From positions 124,001-188,000 of the forward strand of contig NZ_JAAXPG010000001.1 in NCBI RefSeq assembly GCF_012396365.1: DNA of 64,000 nucleotides, given 5' to 3'. This document shows, one piece after another, positions 18,794-28,190 of the stretch. Position numbers and translations under genes: made by a program. Below the pieces are notes generated by a model. It was not told the DNA's origin. It made no database searches and saw only the letters and a program-made list of their open reading frames with translations. This DNA is from Nocardiopsis alborubida. GTDB lineage: Bacteria > Actinomycetota > Actinomycetes > Streptosporangiales > Streptosporangiaceae. The number at the start of each line of letters is the position of its first letter. Positions within the stretch are counted from its first letter, which is position 1.

Positions 18794-18830
18794 TACCATG
18801 GCGCGCATGCACCTCCAGATCTACGGCTAG
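18794..18830 (+). promoter_or_regulatory. Possible leaderless leader peptide before the glycosyltransferase
   Basis: TACCAT (18794-18799) is a good -10 box 7 nt before ATG 18807, which starts an 8-codon frame MHLQIYG-stop (18807-18830). The 95-nt spacer to the glycosyltransferase start contains the hairpin CCCCG-CCA-CGGGG. The arrangement resembles ribosome-mediated attenuation of antibiotic resistance genes. No product evidence. Confidence 0.4.
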
Positions 18831-18925
18831 AGACAGGCCTCACCGACGCCGCGACGCACCCGCCCCGCCACGGGGCCCGGTGCCCCCCAGCCCTGCCCCC
18901 GAACACCCGTATCTGGAGAAGCACC

Positions 18926-20095
18926 ATGAACCGCCGTGCCCATATCGCCATGGTCGGCACCCCCACCGTGAGCCACGTCCTGCCCAGCCTGGAGGTCATC
19001 CGCGAGCTGGTGGACCGCGGCCACCGCGTCACCTACGCCAACGACCCCCTGCTGGCCGACACCATCACCGGGGCCGGAGCCGAACTCGTCCCCTACGCCA
19101 CCGTCCTGCCCACCGGCGACGACACCTGGCCGGACGACCCGATCAAGGGCATGGACATCTTCCTGGACGAGGCGATCAACCAGCTGCCCGCCCTGCGCGC
19201 GGCCTACGACGGAGACCGCCCCGACCTGTTCCTGTACGACATCTCGGGATTCGCCGCCCGGGTCCTCGCCGTCAACTGGGACATCCCCTCCGTGCAGCTC
19301 TCGCCCACCTACGTGGCCTGGGCCGACTACGGCGACACCGTCCTGAAGTGGCTTCGCGCCCAGCCCGGGGCCGAGGAGCACTACGCCAAGCTCGACGCCT
19401 GGCTCGCCGACAACGGCGTCACCGGGCTCGACCACTCCTCCTTCGCCGGGACGCCGGAACGCGCGCTGGCGCTGATCCCGCGCGAGATGCAGCCCTTCGC
19501 CGACACCGTGGCCGACACGGTCACCTTCGTGGGGCCGTGCCTGGGCGACCGGGCCGACCAGGGGGAGTGGACCCGTCCGGCGGACGCCGACAACGTCCTG
19601 CTGGTGTCCCTGGGATCGGCCTTCACCAACCAGCCGGGGTTCTACCGCGCCTGCCTGGAGGCCTTCGGCGGCCTGCCCGGCTGGCACGTGGTGCTCCAGA
19701 TCGGCAAACACGTGGACCCCGCCGAACTGGGGGAGGTGCCGGACAACGTCGAGGTGCACACGTGGGTGCCGCAGCTCGCCGTCCTGCGCCAGGCCGACGC
19801 CTTCGTCACCCACGCCGGTATGGGCGGCTCCAGTGAGGGCCTCTACACCGGGGTGCCGATGATCGCCGTCCCGCAGGCCGTCGACCAGTTCGACAACGCC
19901 GACCGGCTCGTGGAACTCGGCGTCGCCCGGCGGATCGACACCGAGGACGCCAGCGCGGAGCGGCTGCGCGCGGCCCTGCTGGAGCTGACCGCCGACCCCG
20001 AGGTCGCCCGCCGCCTCGCCGAGGTCAGCGCCCGGCTCCAGGCCAGCGGCACCTCCTACGCGGCCGACCTGGTCGAGGCGGAACTGCCCGCCTGA
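18926..20095 (+). CDS. Macrolide-type UDP-glycosyltransferase (MGT/OleD-like)
   Basis: 389 residues from ATG 18926, with GGAGAAG 7 nt upstream. GT1 family, GT-B fold. The N-terminal acceptor domain begins HIAMVGTPTVSHVLPSLEV, with the catalytic His in SHVLP. The C-terminal donor domain carries the signature VTHAGMGGSSEGLYTGVP followed by PQAVDQFDNA. Closest to macrolide glycosyltransferases (Mgt, OleD) that inactivate macrolides or glycosylate polyketides with UDP-glucose. Not part of a visible biosynthetic cluster, so self-protection or detoxification is more likely. A possible short leader peptide precedes it. Confidence 0.9.
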   Translation: MNRRAHIAMVGTPTVSHVLPSLEVIRELVDRGHRVTYANDPLLADTITGAGAELVPYATVLPTGDDTWPDDPIKGMDIFLDEAINQLPALRAAYDGDRPDLFLYDISGFAARVLAVNWDIPSVQLSPTYVAWADYGDTVLKWLRAQPGAEEHYAKLDAWLADNGVTGLDHSSFAGTPERALALIPREMQPFADTVADTVTFVGPCLGDRADQGEWTRPADADNVLLVSLGSAFTNQPGFYRACLEAFGGLPGWHVVLQIGKHVDPAELGEVPDNVEVHTWVPQLAVLRQADAFVTHAGMGGSSEGLYTGVPMIAVPQAVDQFDNADRLVELGVARRIDTEDASAERLRAALLELTADPEVARRLAEVSARLQASGTSYAADLVEAELPA

Positions 20096-20290
20096 GCCGG
20101 GTCCGGCCAACATCCGGTCCCGGAGGGCGTCCGACGGGGACATCCCGGCCGGACGCCCCGCCGCGCTGCCGGAGAACGGCCCCGGCCCCACCGCGGTGGC
20201 GCGCCGAACCCGCCCGGCCGGACGGGCCCGACGCGGGGAGGCGCGGCCTCCCCGCGGGCCCGGTCCGGCCCCGTCCCCGAACGGAGCACC

Positions 20291-20845
20291 ATGGACCACC
20301 TCGTCGTCGTCACCGGAGGGCCGGGGTCGGGCAAGACCACCCTGATCGACCACCTGGCCTCGCTCGGGTACGAGCGGACCCCGGAGGCCGGACGCGCCGT
20401 CATCCGCGACCAGCGCGAGATCGGCGGCCGGGGCCTGGCCTGGCGCGACGACGCCCTGTTCGCCGAACTCATGCTCTCGTGGGAGATGCGTTCGCACCGC
20501 GAGGCCTCGTCCCTGCCCGGTCCCGTCTTCTGTGACCGGGGCGTCCCCGACCTGGTGGGCTACCTCCGCCTGCGCGGCCTTCCGGTCCCCGGGCACGTCG
20601 TCGAGGCGGCCCGCCGGTTCCGGTACCACCGCCGGGTCTTCGTGGCCCCGCCGTGGCCGGAGATCTTCACCGGCGACGCCGAGCGCCACCAGTCCCAGGA
20701 GGAGGCCGAGCGCACCCACAGGGCGATGACCGAGGCCTACCCGGCGTGCGGTTACGAACTGGTGGAACTGCCGCGCGTGCCGGTCGCCGAACGGGCCCGC
20801 TTCGTTCTGGAGGTCCTGGACCGAACTCGGCCCCCGAAACCGTGA
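20291..20845 (+). CDS. Small P-loop NTPase (AAA_28 type)
   Basis: 184 residues. Walker A is GGPGSGKTT (residues 9-17). CDRGVPDLVGYL (about 80) provides a DxG/Walker-B-like acid. Later Arg/His-rich segments such as EEAERTHRAM form a lid. Proteins of this type resemble small kinases, but no substrate is known. GGAGCACC precedes the ATG. It follows the glycosyltransferase after about 200 bp, so cotranscription is uncertain. Confidence 0.82.
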   Translation: MDHLVVVTGGPGSGKTTLIDHLASLGYERTPEAGRAVIRDQREIGGRGLAWRDDALFAELMLSWEMRSHREASSLPGPVFCDRGVPDLVGYLRLRGLPVPGHVVEAARRFRYHRRVFVAPPWPEIFTGDAERHQSQEEAERTHRAMTEAYPACGYELVELPRVPVAERARFVLEVLDRTRPPKP

Positions 20846-21072
20846 CGGGAGCGCTCGGAGTGACGGGAGTGACGGGAGAAAGCCTCTGTCACGTGATGTG
20901 CCCTCTGGACCGCAAACGGGGCACCAGTGGCCGTTCATGGCCGTAAACCGGGCTTTCTCTTGTAGTTCGCGAAGCCGGGGGCCAGACTCTTGTCTAGGTA
21001 AAGGACCATTGACCGTCCACGCCCCAGACGGCTGCGGGGAGCGTGCGTGGACGCCGGGGAGGAAGGCGGCAG

Positions 21073-22365
21073 GTGGCCAGGGCGTCCGGGGCGAGCATGC
21101 CGCCCATGAGCTGGGAGGGCATCGACCACGCGCTCAACCGTGTGCGCGGTGAGGCCGACCGGATCTCCCTCAACCTCGCTGACCTGGACGGACACGTCAG
21201 CCACCGCATGCTCCAGGGAGCCGACCTCGTCGGGCGCACCCGGCGGCGCTGGGAGCACGCCAGCGGGCACGTCCGCAGCCTGTGGACGGTCTACGAGGCC
21301 TTCCGCCGCGTCGTCGACAGGGCGGGCCGCATCCGGGCCCACGCGTGTGGCCCCGAGGACCAGATCACCCTGACCTCCCTGCTCAACGACGCCTCCGTGC
21401 CGTTGCCCGCCCGGGAGGTCCCGCTGCACGAGCGCGGGCTGCTCCACACCGGGCGGGAGTCCGTCACCCTCGCCGACGCCGTCGCCCGCATGTCCGCCGA
21501 CTACGAGGAGGCCACCGAGGTCATCTCGGCCGCCGAGACGGCCTGGGACGCCCTCCACCCGCGCCTGGGCGAGCTCGACGCCATGTGGTACGAGATCGGC
21601 ACCCTCTCCGACATGGTGGAACTCGCCGAGGACGAGTACGAGTCCCTGCGCGTGGACCTGGACGCGGTCGGCACCACCGTCCGCCGCGACCCCCTCGCGC
21701 TGGTCGAGGACGGCCGCGTGGACACGTCCGCCCTCGAACGGCTGCGACTGCGGCTGGAGCGCGTACGCGGCGAACTCCGCGACGCCCTGCGCATGCGCGA
21801 CTCCTACGACGAGAGCGTCGAACGGCTCGGCTTCGCCATCGACGACGTCGGCAAGGCCGTGGAGCGCACCCGCGTGCTGCGTGAACAGGTGGTCGCCAAG
21901 ATCTCCTCGCCCGCCGCGGTCGACGTGCCCGACCCGGTCCCCGCGCTGCGGGCGCACATCGGAGCCATGGACGCCCTGCGGGCCCGGGGCCGGTGGCGCG
22001 AACTCGGCGCCCGCCTGGGCGAGGTGCAGCGCGCCGTCCACGAGGCCGCCGACGACACCCGGGAGCGCGAGGCCGACCTCACCGGCCTCCTGGAACGCCG
22101 CGCCGAGCTGCGCGGTCGCCTGGACGCCTACCGCTCCCGCGCGGTCCGGCTCGGCGCCGCCGAGGACGCGAGCCTGGCCCGGCTCCACAGCACGGCGCAC
22201 TGGGAGCTGTGGACCGCGCCCTGCGACCTGCGCGCGGCCACGGTCGCCCTCTCCGCCTACCAGCGGGCGCTCCAGGAACTCGGCGGAACCGATTCCGCTG
22301 TGAACAGAACCACACCGGGACCGGACGCGTCAGACGGCGAGAGTGATGGTGGTGTGAACAGATGA
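21073..22365 (+). CDS. Coiled-coil protein, first gene of the PknG-type operon
   Basis: 430 residues from GTG 21073; GGGGAGGAAGG ends 6 nt before it, better placed than before ATG 21097 or 21106. No signal peptide, membrane helix or known catalytic motif. Most of the protein is charged, Leu/Arg/Glu-rich heptad-like helix (especially 140-290 and 310-400), suggesting a scaffold. The stop codon overlaps the kinase start (ATGA), so the two are translationally coupled. By position it is likely a partner or substrate of the kinase. Family not recognised. Confidence 0.8.
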   Translation: MARASGASMPPMSWEGIDHALNRVRGEADRISLNLADLDGHVSHRMLQGADLVGRTRRRWEHASGHVRSLWTVYEAFRRVVDRAGRIRAHACGPEDQITLTSLLNDASVPLPAREVPLHERGLLHTGRESVTLADAVARMSADYEEATEVISAAETAWDALHPRLGELDAMWYEIGTLSDMVELAEDEYESLRVDLDAVGTTVRRDPLALVEDGRVDTSALERLRLRLERVRGELRDALRMRDSYDESVERLGFAIDDVGKAVERTRVLREQVVAKISSPAAVDVPDPVPALRAHIGAMDALRARGRWRELGARLGEVQRAVHEAADDTREREADLTGLLERRAELRGRLDAYRSRAVRLGAAEDASLARLHSTAHWELWTAPCDLRAATVALSAYQRALQELGGTDSAVNRTTPGPDASDGESDGGVNR

Positions 22366-24713
22366 CGAAATGCACGGCCCCCGGCTGCCCCGGCCGGATC
22401 GAGGACGGTTTCTGCGGTGTGTGCGGCCTGGCCCCCGTGCACGTACGGTCCCCGGGTGACCCCGTCCCCGCCATCCAGCGGCGACCCGCGCCGCCGACCT
22501 CCGACCCGCAGCGCTCCCTCGGCACGAACTCCTCCGCGGATCCCCTCAGCGGCGACTCCGCCCGCTCCGGCCCGGCCTCCGGCAACGTCAGGCTCTCGGG
22601 GCGCTCCGGTCCCCGCAGCGCCTCCGCGACCGCGGGCACCAGCATCAGCGGCCCCGGTCGCGGCAGCCGCCGGTCCTCCCGCGGCATGCTCGGCATGGGC
22701 ATGGTCCAGGTGCCCCTCGTCCCCTACCGGGACCCCTCCGACGCCGTCATGGACAACCCCGTCGTCTCGGAGAAGAACCGCTTCTGCGGCAACTGCTACG
22801 AGCGGGTCGGCAGGTCCCAGGGCGACCAGCCAGGACGCACCGAGGGCTTCTGCCGCAGGTGCGGCACCCAGTACTCCTTCACGCCCAAACTCTCCCCCGG
22901 GGACATGGTCGGCGGCCAGTACGAGGTGCTCGGCTGCCTGGCCCACGGCGGCCTCGGCTGGATCTACCTGGCCCGCGACCGCAACGTCAACGACCGCTGG
23001 GTGGCCCTCAAGGGCCTGCTCAACGCCGGTGACGCCGAGGCGCACAAGACGGCCGCCGCCGAGCGCGCGTTCCTCTCCGAGGTCGAGCACCCCAACATCG
23101 TCAAGATCATCAACTTCTCCCAGCACCCCGACCCGCGCACCGGCATCCCCGGCGGCCACATCGTCATGGAGTACGTGGGCGGCAAGTCCCTGCGCGAGCT
23201 GCTCACCGAGCGCCGCCAGAACGATTCCGACGCCGTCCTGCCCCTGGACCAGGTCATCGCCTACGGCCTGGAGGTCCTGCGGGCCCTGGGCTACCTGCAC
23301 TCCAAAGGCCTGCTCTACTGCGACTTCAAACCCGACAACGTCATCCAGAGCGAGGAGCAGATCAAGCTCATCGACCTGGGCGGCGTGCGGCGCATCGACG
23401 ACACCGTCAGCTCCGTCTACACCACACCCGGGTACCGGGTGCCCGAGGAGGAGCTGCGCGACCCCGGCCCCACGGTCAGCGCCGACCTGTACTCGGTCGG
23501 CCGCGCCCTGGCCGTGCTCAGCTTCCGCTTCAGCTACATGCGCGACCACCCGCACAGCATCCCGCCGAGGGAGACCGTGCCGCTGCTCCAGCGCCACGCG
23601 TCCTTCGACCGGCTGCTGCGCCGTGCCACGCACAGCGATCCCGATCTGCGCTTCCACGACGCCGGGGACATGGCCGACCAGCTCACCGGCGTCCTGCGCG
23701 AGGTGCTCTCCGACCTGGACGGCACGCCCCACCCCGGCCCCTCGACCCTGTTCGGCGCGGAGAACCCCACCGCCGGGCCCGACCCCGGCACCCACAACGC
23801 CGACCGCATGCTCGTCGCGCCCCCGCCCACCGACGCGGCGGCGCTCCTTCCCGCGCCCCTCATCGACCAGTCCGATCCGGCCGCCCAGCACCTGCGCGGA
23901 TTCCGGACCCTGCCGCCCGAGGAGCTCGTCCCCGCGCTGCGCGCCATGACCGCGCCCACCCCCGAGACCCTGCTGATGCTGGCCCGCGCGCTCGTCACCG
24001 TCGGCCGCCAGGGCGAGGCCAGGGAGGTCATCCAGCGCTTCGAGGAGGCGGCGCCGGGCGACTGGCGCACCATGTGGTACACGGCGGTCGCCGAGCTGAG
24101 CACCGGTCAGTTCCGTGAGGCCCGCGACCACTTCGACGAGCTGTACGACCACCTGCCCGGGGAGCTCGCGCCCAAGCTCGCCCTGGCCCTGGCCTGCGAG
24201 CGGACCGGCGAGTACGAGACCGCCGCCCGCCAGTTCCGGACGGTCTGGAACACCGACCACTCCTTCGTCAGCGCCGCGTTCGGCCTGGCCCGCATCCGTC
24301 TGGCCCAGGGGGACCGGGCCGCGGCCACCGCCGTCCTGGACGCGGTCCCGGAGCTGTCCCGGCTGCACGTCCACGCCCAGACCGCGCTGATCGCGGTGCT
24401 CGCCGCGCACCACCAGGGCACCGCGGCCGCCGACTTCGTGCAGGCCGGACGGCGCCTGGAACGGATCGGTCTGGACAGCGAGTCCGCGGACCGCCTGGCG
24501 GTCCGTGTCCTGGAGTCGGCCCTGGACTGGCTCGGCGCGGGTGCGGGGGCACCGGCGGAAGAGGGGCTGCTCGGCGCCCCGTTCACCGAGAACGGCGTGC
24601 GGGGCAACCTGGAGCGCCGCTACCGCGCGCTGGCCCAGCGCGTCGTCGCGCCGTCGGAACGCTATGAGCTCGTCGACAGGGCCAACTCCCTACGCCCCGT
24701 GACGCTGCTGTGA
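22362..24713 (+). CDS. pknG: PknG-like soluble Ser/Thr protein kinase
   Basis: 783 residues. Order: a Cys module at the extreme N-terminus (C4, C9, C18, C21); a disordered Ser/Pro/Arg linker; a rubredoxin-like domain (FCGNC and FCRRCG, about 141-167); kinase domain (about 187-450) with GGLGWIYLARD, the ALKG lysine, PknG-type catalytic loop CDFKPDN, and DLGG in place of DFG; and C-terminal TPR-like helices (about 520-760). This is the mycobacterial PknG architecture plus an extra Cys module. PknG phosphorylates FHA proteins such as GarA to control 2-oxoglutarate use in response to amino acids. The FHA, GlnX-like and GlnH-like genes lie in the same operon. Start overlaps the upstream stop. Confidence 0.93.
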   Translation: MTKCTAPGCPGRIEDGFCGVCGLAPVHVRSPGDPVPAIQRRPAPPTSDPQRSLGTNSSADPLSGDSARSGPASGNVRLSGRSGPRSASATAGTSISGPGRGSRRSSRGMLGMGMVQVPLVPYRDPSDAVMDNPVVSEKNRFCGNCYERVGRSQGDQPGRTEGFCRRCGTQYSFTPKLSPGDMVGGQYEVLGCLAHGGLGWIYLARDRNVNDRWVALKGLLNAGDAEAHKTAAAERAFLSEVEHPNIVKIINFSQHPDPRTGIPGGHIVMEYVGGKSLRELLTERRQNDSDAVLPLDQVIAYGLEVLRALGYLHSKGLLYCDFKPDNVIQSEEQIKLIDLGGVRRIDDTVSSVYTTPGYRVPEEELRDPGPTVSADLYSVGRALAVLSFRFSYMRDHPHSIPPRETVPLLQRHASFDRLLRRATHSDPDLRFHDAGDMADQLTGVLREVLSDLDGTPHPGPSTLFGAENPTAGPDPGTHNADRMLVAPPPTDAAALLPAPLIDQSDPAAQHLRGFRTLPPEELVPALRAMTAPTPETLLMLARALVTVGRQGEAREVIQRFEEAAPGDWRTMWYTAVAELSTGQFREARDHFDELYDHLPGELAPKLALALACERTGEYETAARQFRTVWNTDHSFVSAAFGLARIRLAQGDRAAATAVLDAVPELSRLHVHAQTALIAVLAAHHQGTAAADFVQAGRRLERIGLDSESADRLAVRVLESALDWLGAGAGAPAEEGLLGAPFTENGVRGNLERRYRALAQRVVAPSERYELVDRANSLRPVTLL

Positions 24714-24730
24714 GGAACGAGGGAACGGCC

Positions 24731-26143
24731 ATGACCAAGGTGCGGACCTGCCCCGCCTGCTCGGACAGGGTGTCCACGGAGGACGCCTTCTGCGAGGGGT
24801 GCGGGCGCCCCCTTCCCGAGGGCGCGGAGACCGCCGGGCACCCCGACCGGATGCCCACCGCCCCGCAGACGAGCCTGGCCGGCGCCGTGCCGCCCGGCGG
24901 GTGGGCCCGGGACGGGGCCGGTAACGGCACGCGGACCGGGGGAGCCCCGGGCCCGTCCGGTTCCGTGCCGCCCGACGCCGACGCGCGTCCCGGCCTGGTG
25001 CCCGACGACGGCGCCCCGACGGCTCCGCAGGTGAGTCTGCGGGCAGTCGACACGGGCGGGCGGGACGCGCCCCCTCCGGAGGCGCTGCCCGACTCCGCCC
25101 CGCACGCGGCCGACTCCATGGTCACCCAGCCGATACGGCGCGACAGCCTGCCGTCGTTCGCGTCCTCCGCGCCCCGGCCCGACCAACCGGAGGCCGCCTC
25201 CGACTGGGCGCCGCCCGCCACCGGAAGCAATCCGGTGCGGCCGGCCAACCCCGGCCTGTGCGCGTGGTGCCCCGGAGCGGTCGTCGACGGCTACTGCGAG
25301 CGGTGCGGCCTCCTCCAGCCCACCGGGCGCGACCACGTCGAGGTGCGCACGCGCGCCGCCGTCGGCGTCAGCGACCGGGGGCTGCGGCACAAGCGCAACG
25401 AGGACGCCATGGCGATCCGCGTGATCGACGCCGACAACCCCCGTGCGCCCGGCGCGGTCTGCGCCGTGGTCTGCGACGGCGTGTCCAGTTCGCCGCGCTC
25501 GGACGAGGCCTCCCGCGTCACCGCGGAGACCGGTGCGGCCGTCCTCGCCGAGCGCGTCAGCCAGGGCGCCGACCCCCGCGAGGCCACCGGCGCGGCGATG
25601 ATCCGGGCCGCCGAGGCGGTCGCCGGGATCGCCGACTCGCCCAGCTCCGCGCCAGCGTGCACCTTCGTGTCGGCGGTGTACGTCCCCGCCGCGGGCACCG
25701 TCACCGTCGGCTGGGTCGGCGACAGCCGCGCCTACTGGCTCTCCGGAGGCCCCGCCTCCAGCGCTTCGGCCCTGCTGACCAGAGACGACTCCTGGAGCGA
25801 GGCGATGGTGCAGATGGGAGCGCTCTCCCGCGAGGAGGCGATGCGTTCGTCCAACGCCCACGCCCTCGTCGCGTGGATGGGCGCCGACTCCGGCGAGATC
25901 GACGCCCACATCTCCACCGTGACCCCGACCGGCCCCGGTGCCGTCGTGCTGTGCAGCGACGGCCTGTGGAACTACTTCCCCGAGGCGCAGGCCCTGACCG
26001 ACGCCGTCCCCGGAGCGGGGGCCAGACCCCACGAGGCCGCCCGCGCCTACGTCGACCTCGCCCTGGAGGCGGGGGGCAAGGACAACATCACCGTCGTGAT
26101 CCTTCCCGTGCCCGCTGGGGGTCCCCGTGCCGAACACGACTGA
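24731..26143 (+). CDS. PP2C-family Ser/Thr phosphatase with two Cys-rich modules
   Basis: 470 residues from ATG 24731; GTG 24710 overlaps the kinase stop but lacks the ribosome site GAGGGAACGG that precedes the ATG. CPAC...FCEGCG opens the protein (residues about 7-23). A long Pro/Ala/Gly linker follows, then CAWC...YCERCG (about 177-193) and the PP2C domain (about 205-468). Metal-binding acids are present in KRNEDA, VCDGVSS, SDGLWN and GKDN. It should remove phosphate from proteins modified by the adjacent kinase. Cytoplasmic; no membrane helix. Confidence 0.92.
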   Translation: MTKVRTCPACSDRVSTEDAFCEGCGRPLPEGAETAGHPDRMPTAPQTSLAGAVPPGGWARDGAGNGTRTGGAPGPSGSVPPDADARPGLVPDDGAPTAPQVSLRAVDTGGRDAPPPEALPDSAPHAADSMVTQPIRRDSLPSFASSAPRPDQPEAASDWAPPATGSNPVRPANPGLCAWCPGAVVDGYCERCGLLQPTGRDHVEVRTRAAVGVSDRGLRHKRNEDAMAIRVIDADNPRAPGAVCAVVCDGVSSSPRSDEASRVTAETGAAVLAERVSQGADPREATGAAMIRAAEAVAGIADSPSSAPACTFVSAVYVPAAGTVTVGWVGDSRAYWLSGGPASSASALLTRDDSWSEAMVQMGALSREEAMRSSNAHALVAWMGADSGEIDAHISTVTPTGPGAVVLCSDGLWNYFPEAQALTDAVPGAGARPHEAARAYVDLALEAGGKDNITVVILPVPAGGPRAEHD

Positions 26144-27479
26144 GCGCGCGGCCGAGCCGGGCTTTCGGATCGGGGTCGACCAGAACGCCTTCCTGCCGAT
26201 GGGCGGACGAGAGGTGCACGCGATCGTCAGCGTCACCTCCACCAGCTCCGTGGTGGTGGGGGCGTCGGTGCGCGCCGCCGAGGTGATCATCGTCGACACC
26301 TCCGGCTCGATGTACGGCGCGAAGATCAACGCGGCCAAGCAGGCCGCCCGCGCCGCCGTGGGCGTCCTGCGCGAGGGTGTCCTCTTCGCGGTGGTCGCCG
26401 GTCACAGCGGGGCCTCCGTGCTCTACCCCGAGGGCGGCGGGCGGATGGTGCCGGCCGACGCCGTCACCCGCGCCGAGGCCGCGGAGGCGATCGACGGGCT
26501 GCGCGCCGACGGCGGCACCCGCATGGGCTCCTGGCTCACCCGGGCCGCCGAGCTGTTCGCCACCGTCGACGGCGGCATCAAGCACGCCATCCTGCTCACC
26601 GACGGCCAGAACAACGAGTCCGCCGCGGTCTTCGGGCAGGCGCTCGACCGCGTCGCGGGCTCCTTCGTCTGCGACTGCCGGGGCGTGGGCACCGACTGGA
26701 AGGTCGAGGAGCTGCGCCGGATCGACTCCGCCCTGCTCGGCGGCGGCCCCGGCATCATCGCCGACCCCGCCGACATGGTGGCCGACTTCCGGGCGATGGC
26801 GCAGGCCTCCATGGGCAAGGCCGTCGCCGACGTGGTGCTGCGGCTGTGGACGCCCCAGAACGCCGTCGTGCGCCACGTCAAGCAGGTCTCCCCCACCGTC
26901 AGCGACCTCACCGGCCGCGGCGTGGAGCGCGCGCCCCAGTCGGACGACTACCCCACGGGGTCCTGGGGGACCGAGAGCCGCGACTACCACGTGTGCGTCC
27001 GGGTGCCGCCCGGAGCCCCCGGCCGCCAGCTGCGCGCCGGGTGGGTACGCGTGGTGCTCCCCGGGGCCGCGGGGGCCGAGGACCAGGTCCTCGCCTCGGG
27101 CAACATCCTCGCCGAGTGGACCACGGACGAGGAGCGGGCCACCGAGATCAACCCCCGCGTGGCCCACTACACGGGCCAGGCCGAACTGGCCCAGGCCATC
27201 CAGGACGGGCTCGCGGCCCGTCGCGACGGCGACGACGACACCGCCACCGCGCGGCTCGGCCGCGCCGTCGCACTCGCCCACGAGTCGGGCAACGAGGAGA
27301 CCGCGAGACTCCTCGGCAGGATCGTCGACGTGGTCGACCCCGTCATCGGAACCGTCCGGCTCAAGCCCGGTGTCAGCAAGGTCGACGAGATGACCCTGGA
27401 CACCAACTCGACCCGGACCGTACGGACCCGGCCGCGGCAGAGCGGGCCGGACACCGGCGGTGCCCCCACACCCGGGTAG
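26127..27479 (+). CDS. VWA-domain protein of the PknG-type operon
   Basis: 450 residues from GTG 26127, overlapping the phosphatase gene by 17 bp. The von Willebrand A domain (about 50-230) has an intact MIDAS: DTSGSM, the Thr of GGTRMGS, and LLTDGQNN. A beta-rich domain (about 240-340) and a helical region follow. The last 30 residues are basic and disordered. VWA domains with MIDAS bind partners through a metal ion; a structural or regulatory role in the kinase complex is inferred. No signal peptide. Confidence 0.9.
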   Translation: MPNTTERAAEPGFRIGVDQNAFLPMGGREVHAIVSVTSTSSVVVGASVRAAEVIIVDTSGSMYGAKINAAKQAARAAVGVLREGVLFAVVAGHSGASVLYPEGGGRMVPADAVTRAEAAEAIDGLRADGGTRMGSWLTRAAELFATVDGGIKHAILLTDGQNNESAAVFGQALDRVAGSFVCDCRGVGTDWKVEELRRIDSALLGGGPGIIADPADMVADFRAMAQASMGKAVADVVLRLWTPQNAVVRHVKQVSPTVSDLTGRGVERAPQSDDYPTGSWGTESRDYHVCVRVPPGAPGRQLRAGWVRVVLPGAAGAEDQVLASGNILAEWTTDEERATEINPRVAHYTGQAELAQAIQDGLAARRDGDDDTATARLGRAVALAHESGNEETARLLGRIVDVVDPVIGTVRLKPGVSKVDEMTLDTNSTRTVRTRPRQSGPDTGGAPTPG

Positions 27480-27488
27480 GAGGGACCC

Positions 27489-28184
27489 ATGCCGAGTTGC
27501 CCTTCCGGGCACCACTCCACCACGACCGACTTCTGCGACGTCTGCGGGCTGCGCCTCCAGGCCCACACCCCCGCGTCGCGGCCCCCGTCGCAGCGCCATC
27601 CGACACCGCCCACACCGCCCGTGGCCCCGGCGCGGCCCCCCGCGCCGCCGCGCCCGGTGACCCTGCCCCGGGGAGGCCCCTGCCCCGAGTGCGGCACCTC
27701 CCGCGCGGGCCGGTTCTGCGAGGAGTGCGGATACGACTTCGCCTCGCGTTCCGACGGCCACCGGCGCGTGGACACGGGCGTGCGCTGGCGCGCGATCGTC
27801 GTCGCCGACCCCGCCTACTACCAGTACATGGTCCACCAGGGCATGCTCGACCCCGCCCAGATCTCCTTCCCCAAGGGCAGCGCGCAGCGCCGGGTGCCGC
27901 TCAACGGGGACAGGGTGCACATCGGACGGCGCAGCGCCACGCGCGGTTTCACCCCCGAGATCGACCTGGGCGGCCCCGGCGGCGACCCGGCGATCTCCCA
28001 CATCCACGCGATCCTCGTCGCCAAACCCGGCGGCACCTGGGCCCTTCTCGACCCGGGCTCGACCAACGGCACCATGGTCAACGGGACCGCCAACCCCATC
28101 GCCCCCAACGTGGAGGTTCCCCTGCATGACAGCGACCGGATCTACGTCGGCGCATGGACCGTCATCATCCTCCAGAAGGGGTGA
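27489..28184 (+). CDS. FHA-domain protein with Cys-rich N-terminus (GarA-like role)
   Basis: 231 residues, GGAGG 7 nt before the ATG. Two Cys modules: CPSGHH...FCDVCG (4-21) and CPECG...FCEECG (61-79), separated by a Pro-rich linker. The FHA domain lies at about 140-230 with the conserved GRRS, SHIHA and GSTNGTMVNG residues that bind phosphothreonine. In mycobacteria the PknG substrate GarA is an FHA protein that inhibits 2-oxoglutarate dehydrogenase. This one may be a substrate or reader of the kinase, but GarA itself lacks these Cys modules. Confidence 0.92.
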   Translation: MPSCPSGHHSTTTDFCDVCGLRLQAHTPASRPPSQRHPTPPTPPVAPARPPAPPRPVTLPRGGPCPECGTSRAGRFCEECGYDFASRSDGHRRVDTGVRWRAIVVADPAYYQYMVHQGMLDPAQISFPKGSAQRRVPLNGDRVHIGRRSATRGFTPEIDLGGPGGDPAISHIHAILVAKPGGTWALLDPGSTNGTMVNGTANPIAPNVEVPLHDSDRIYVGAWTVIILQKG

Positions 28185-28190
28185 GCCCCG

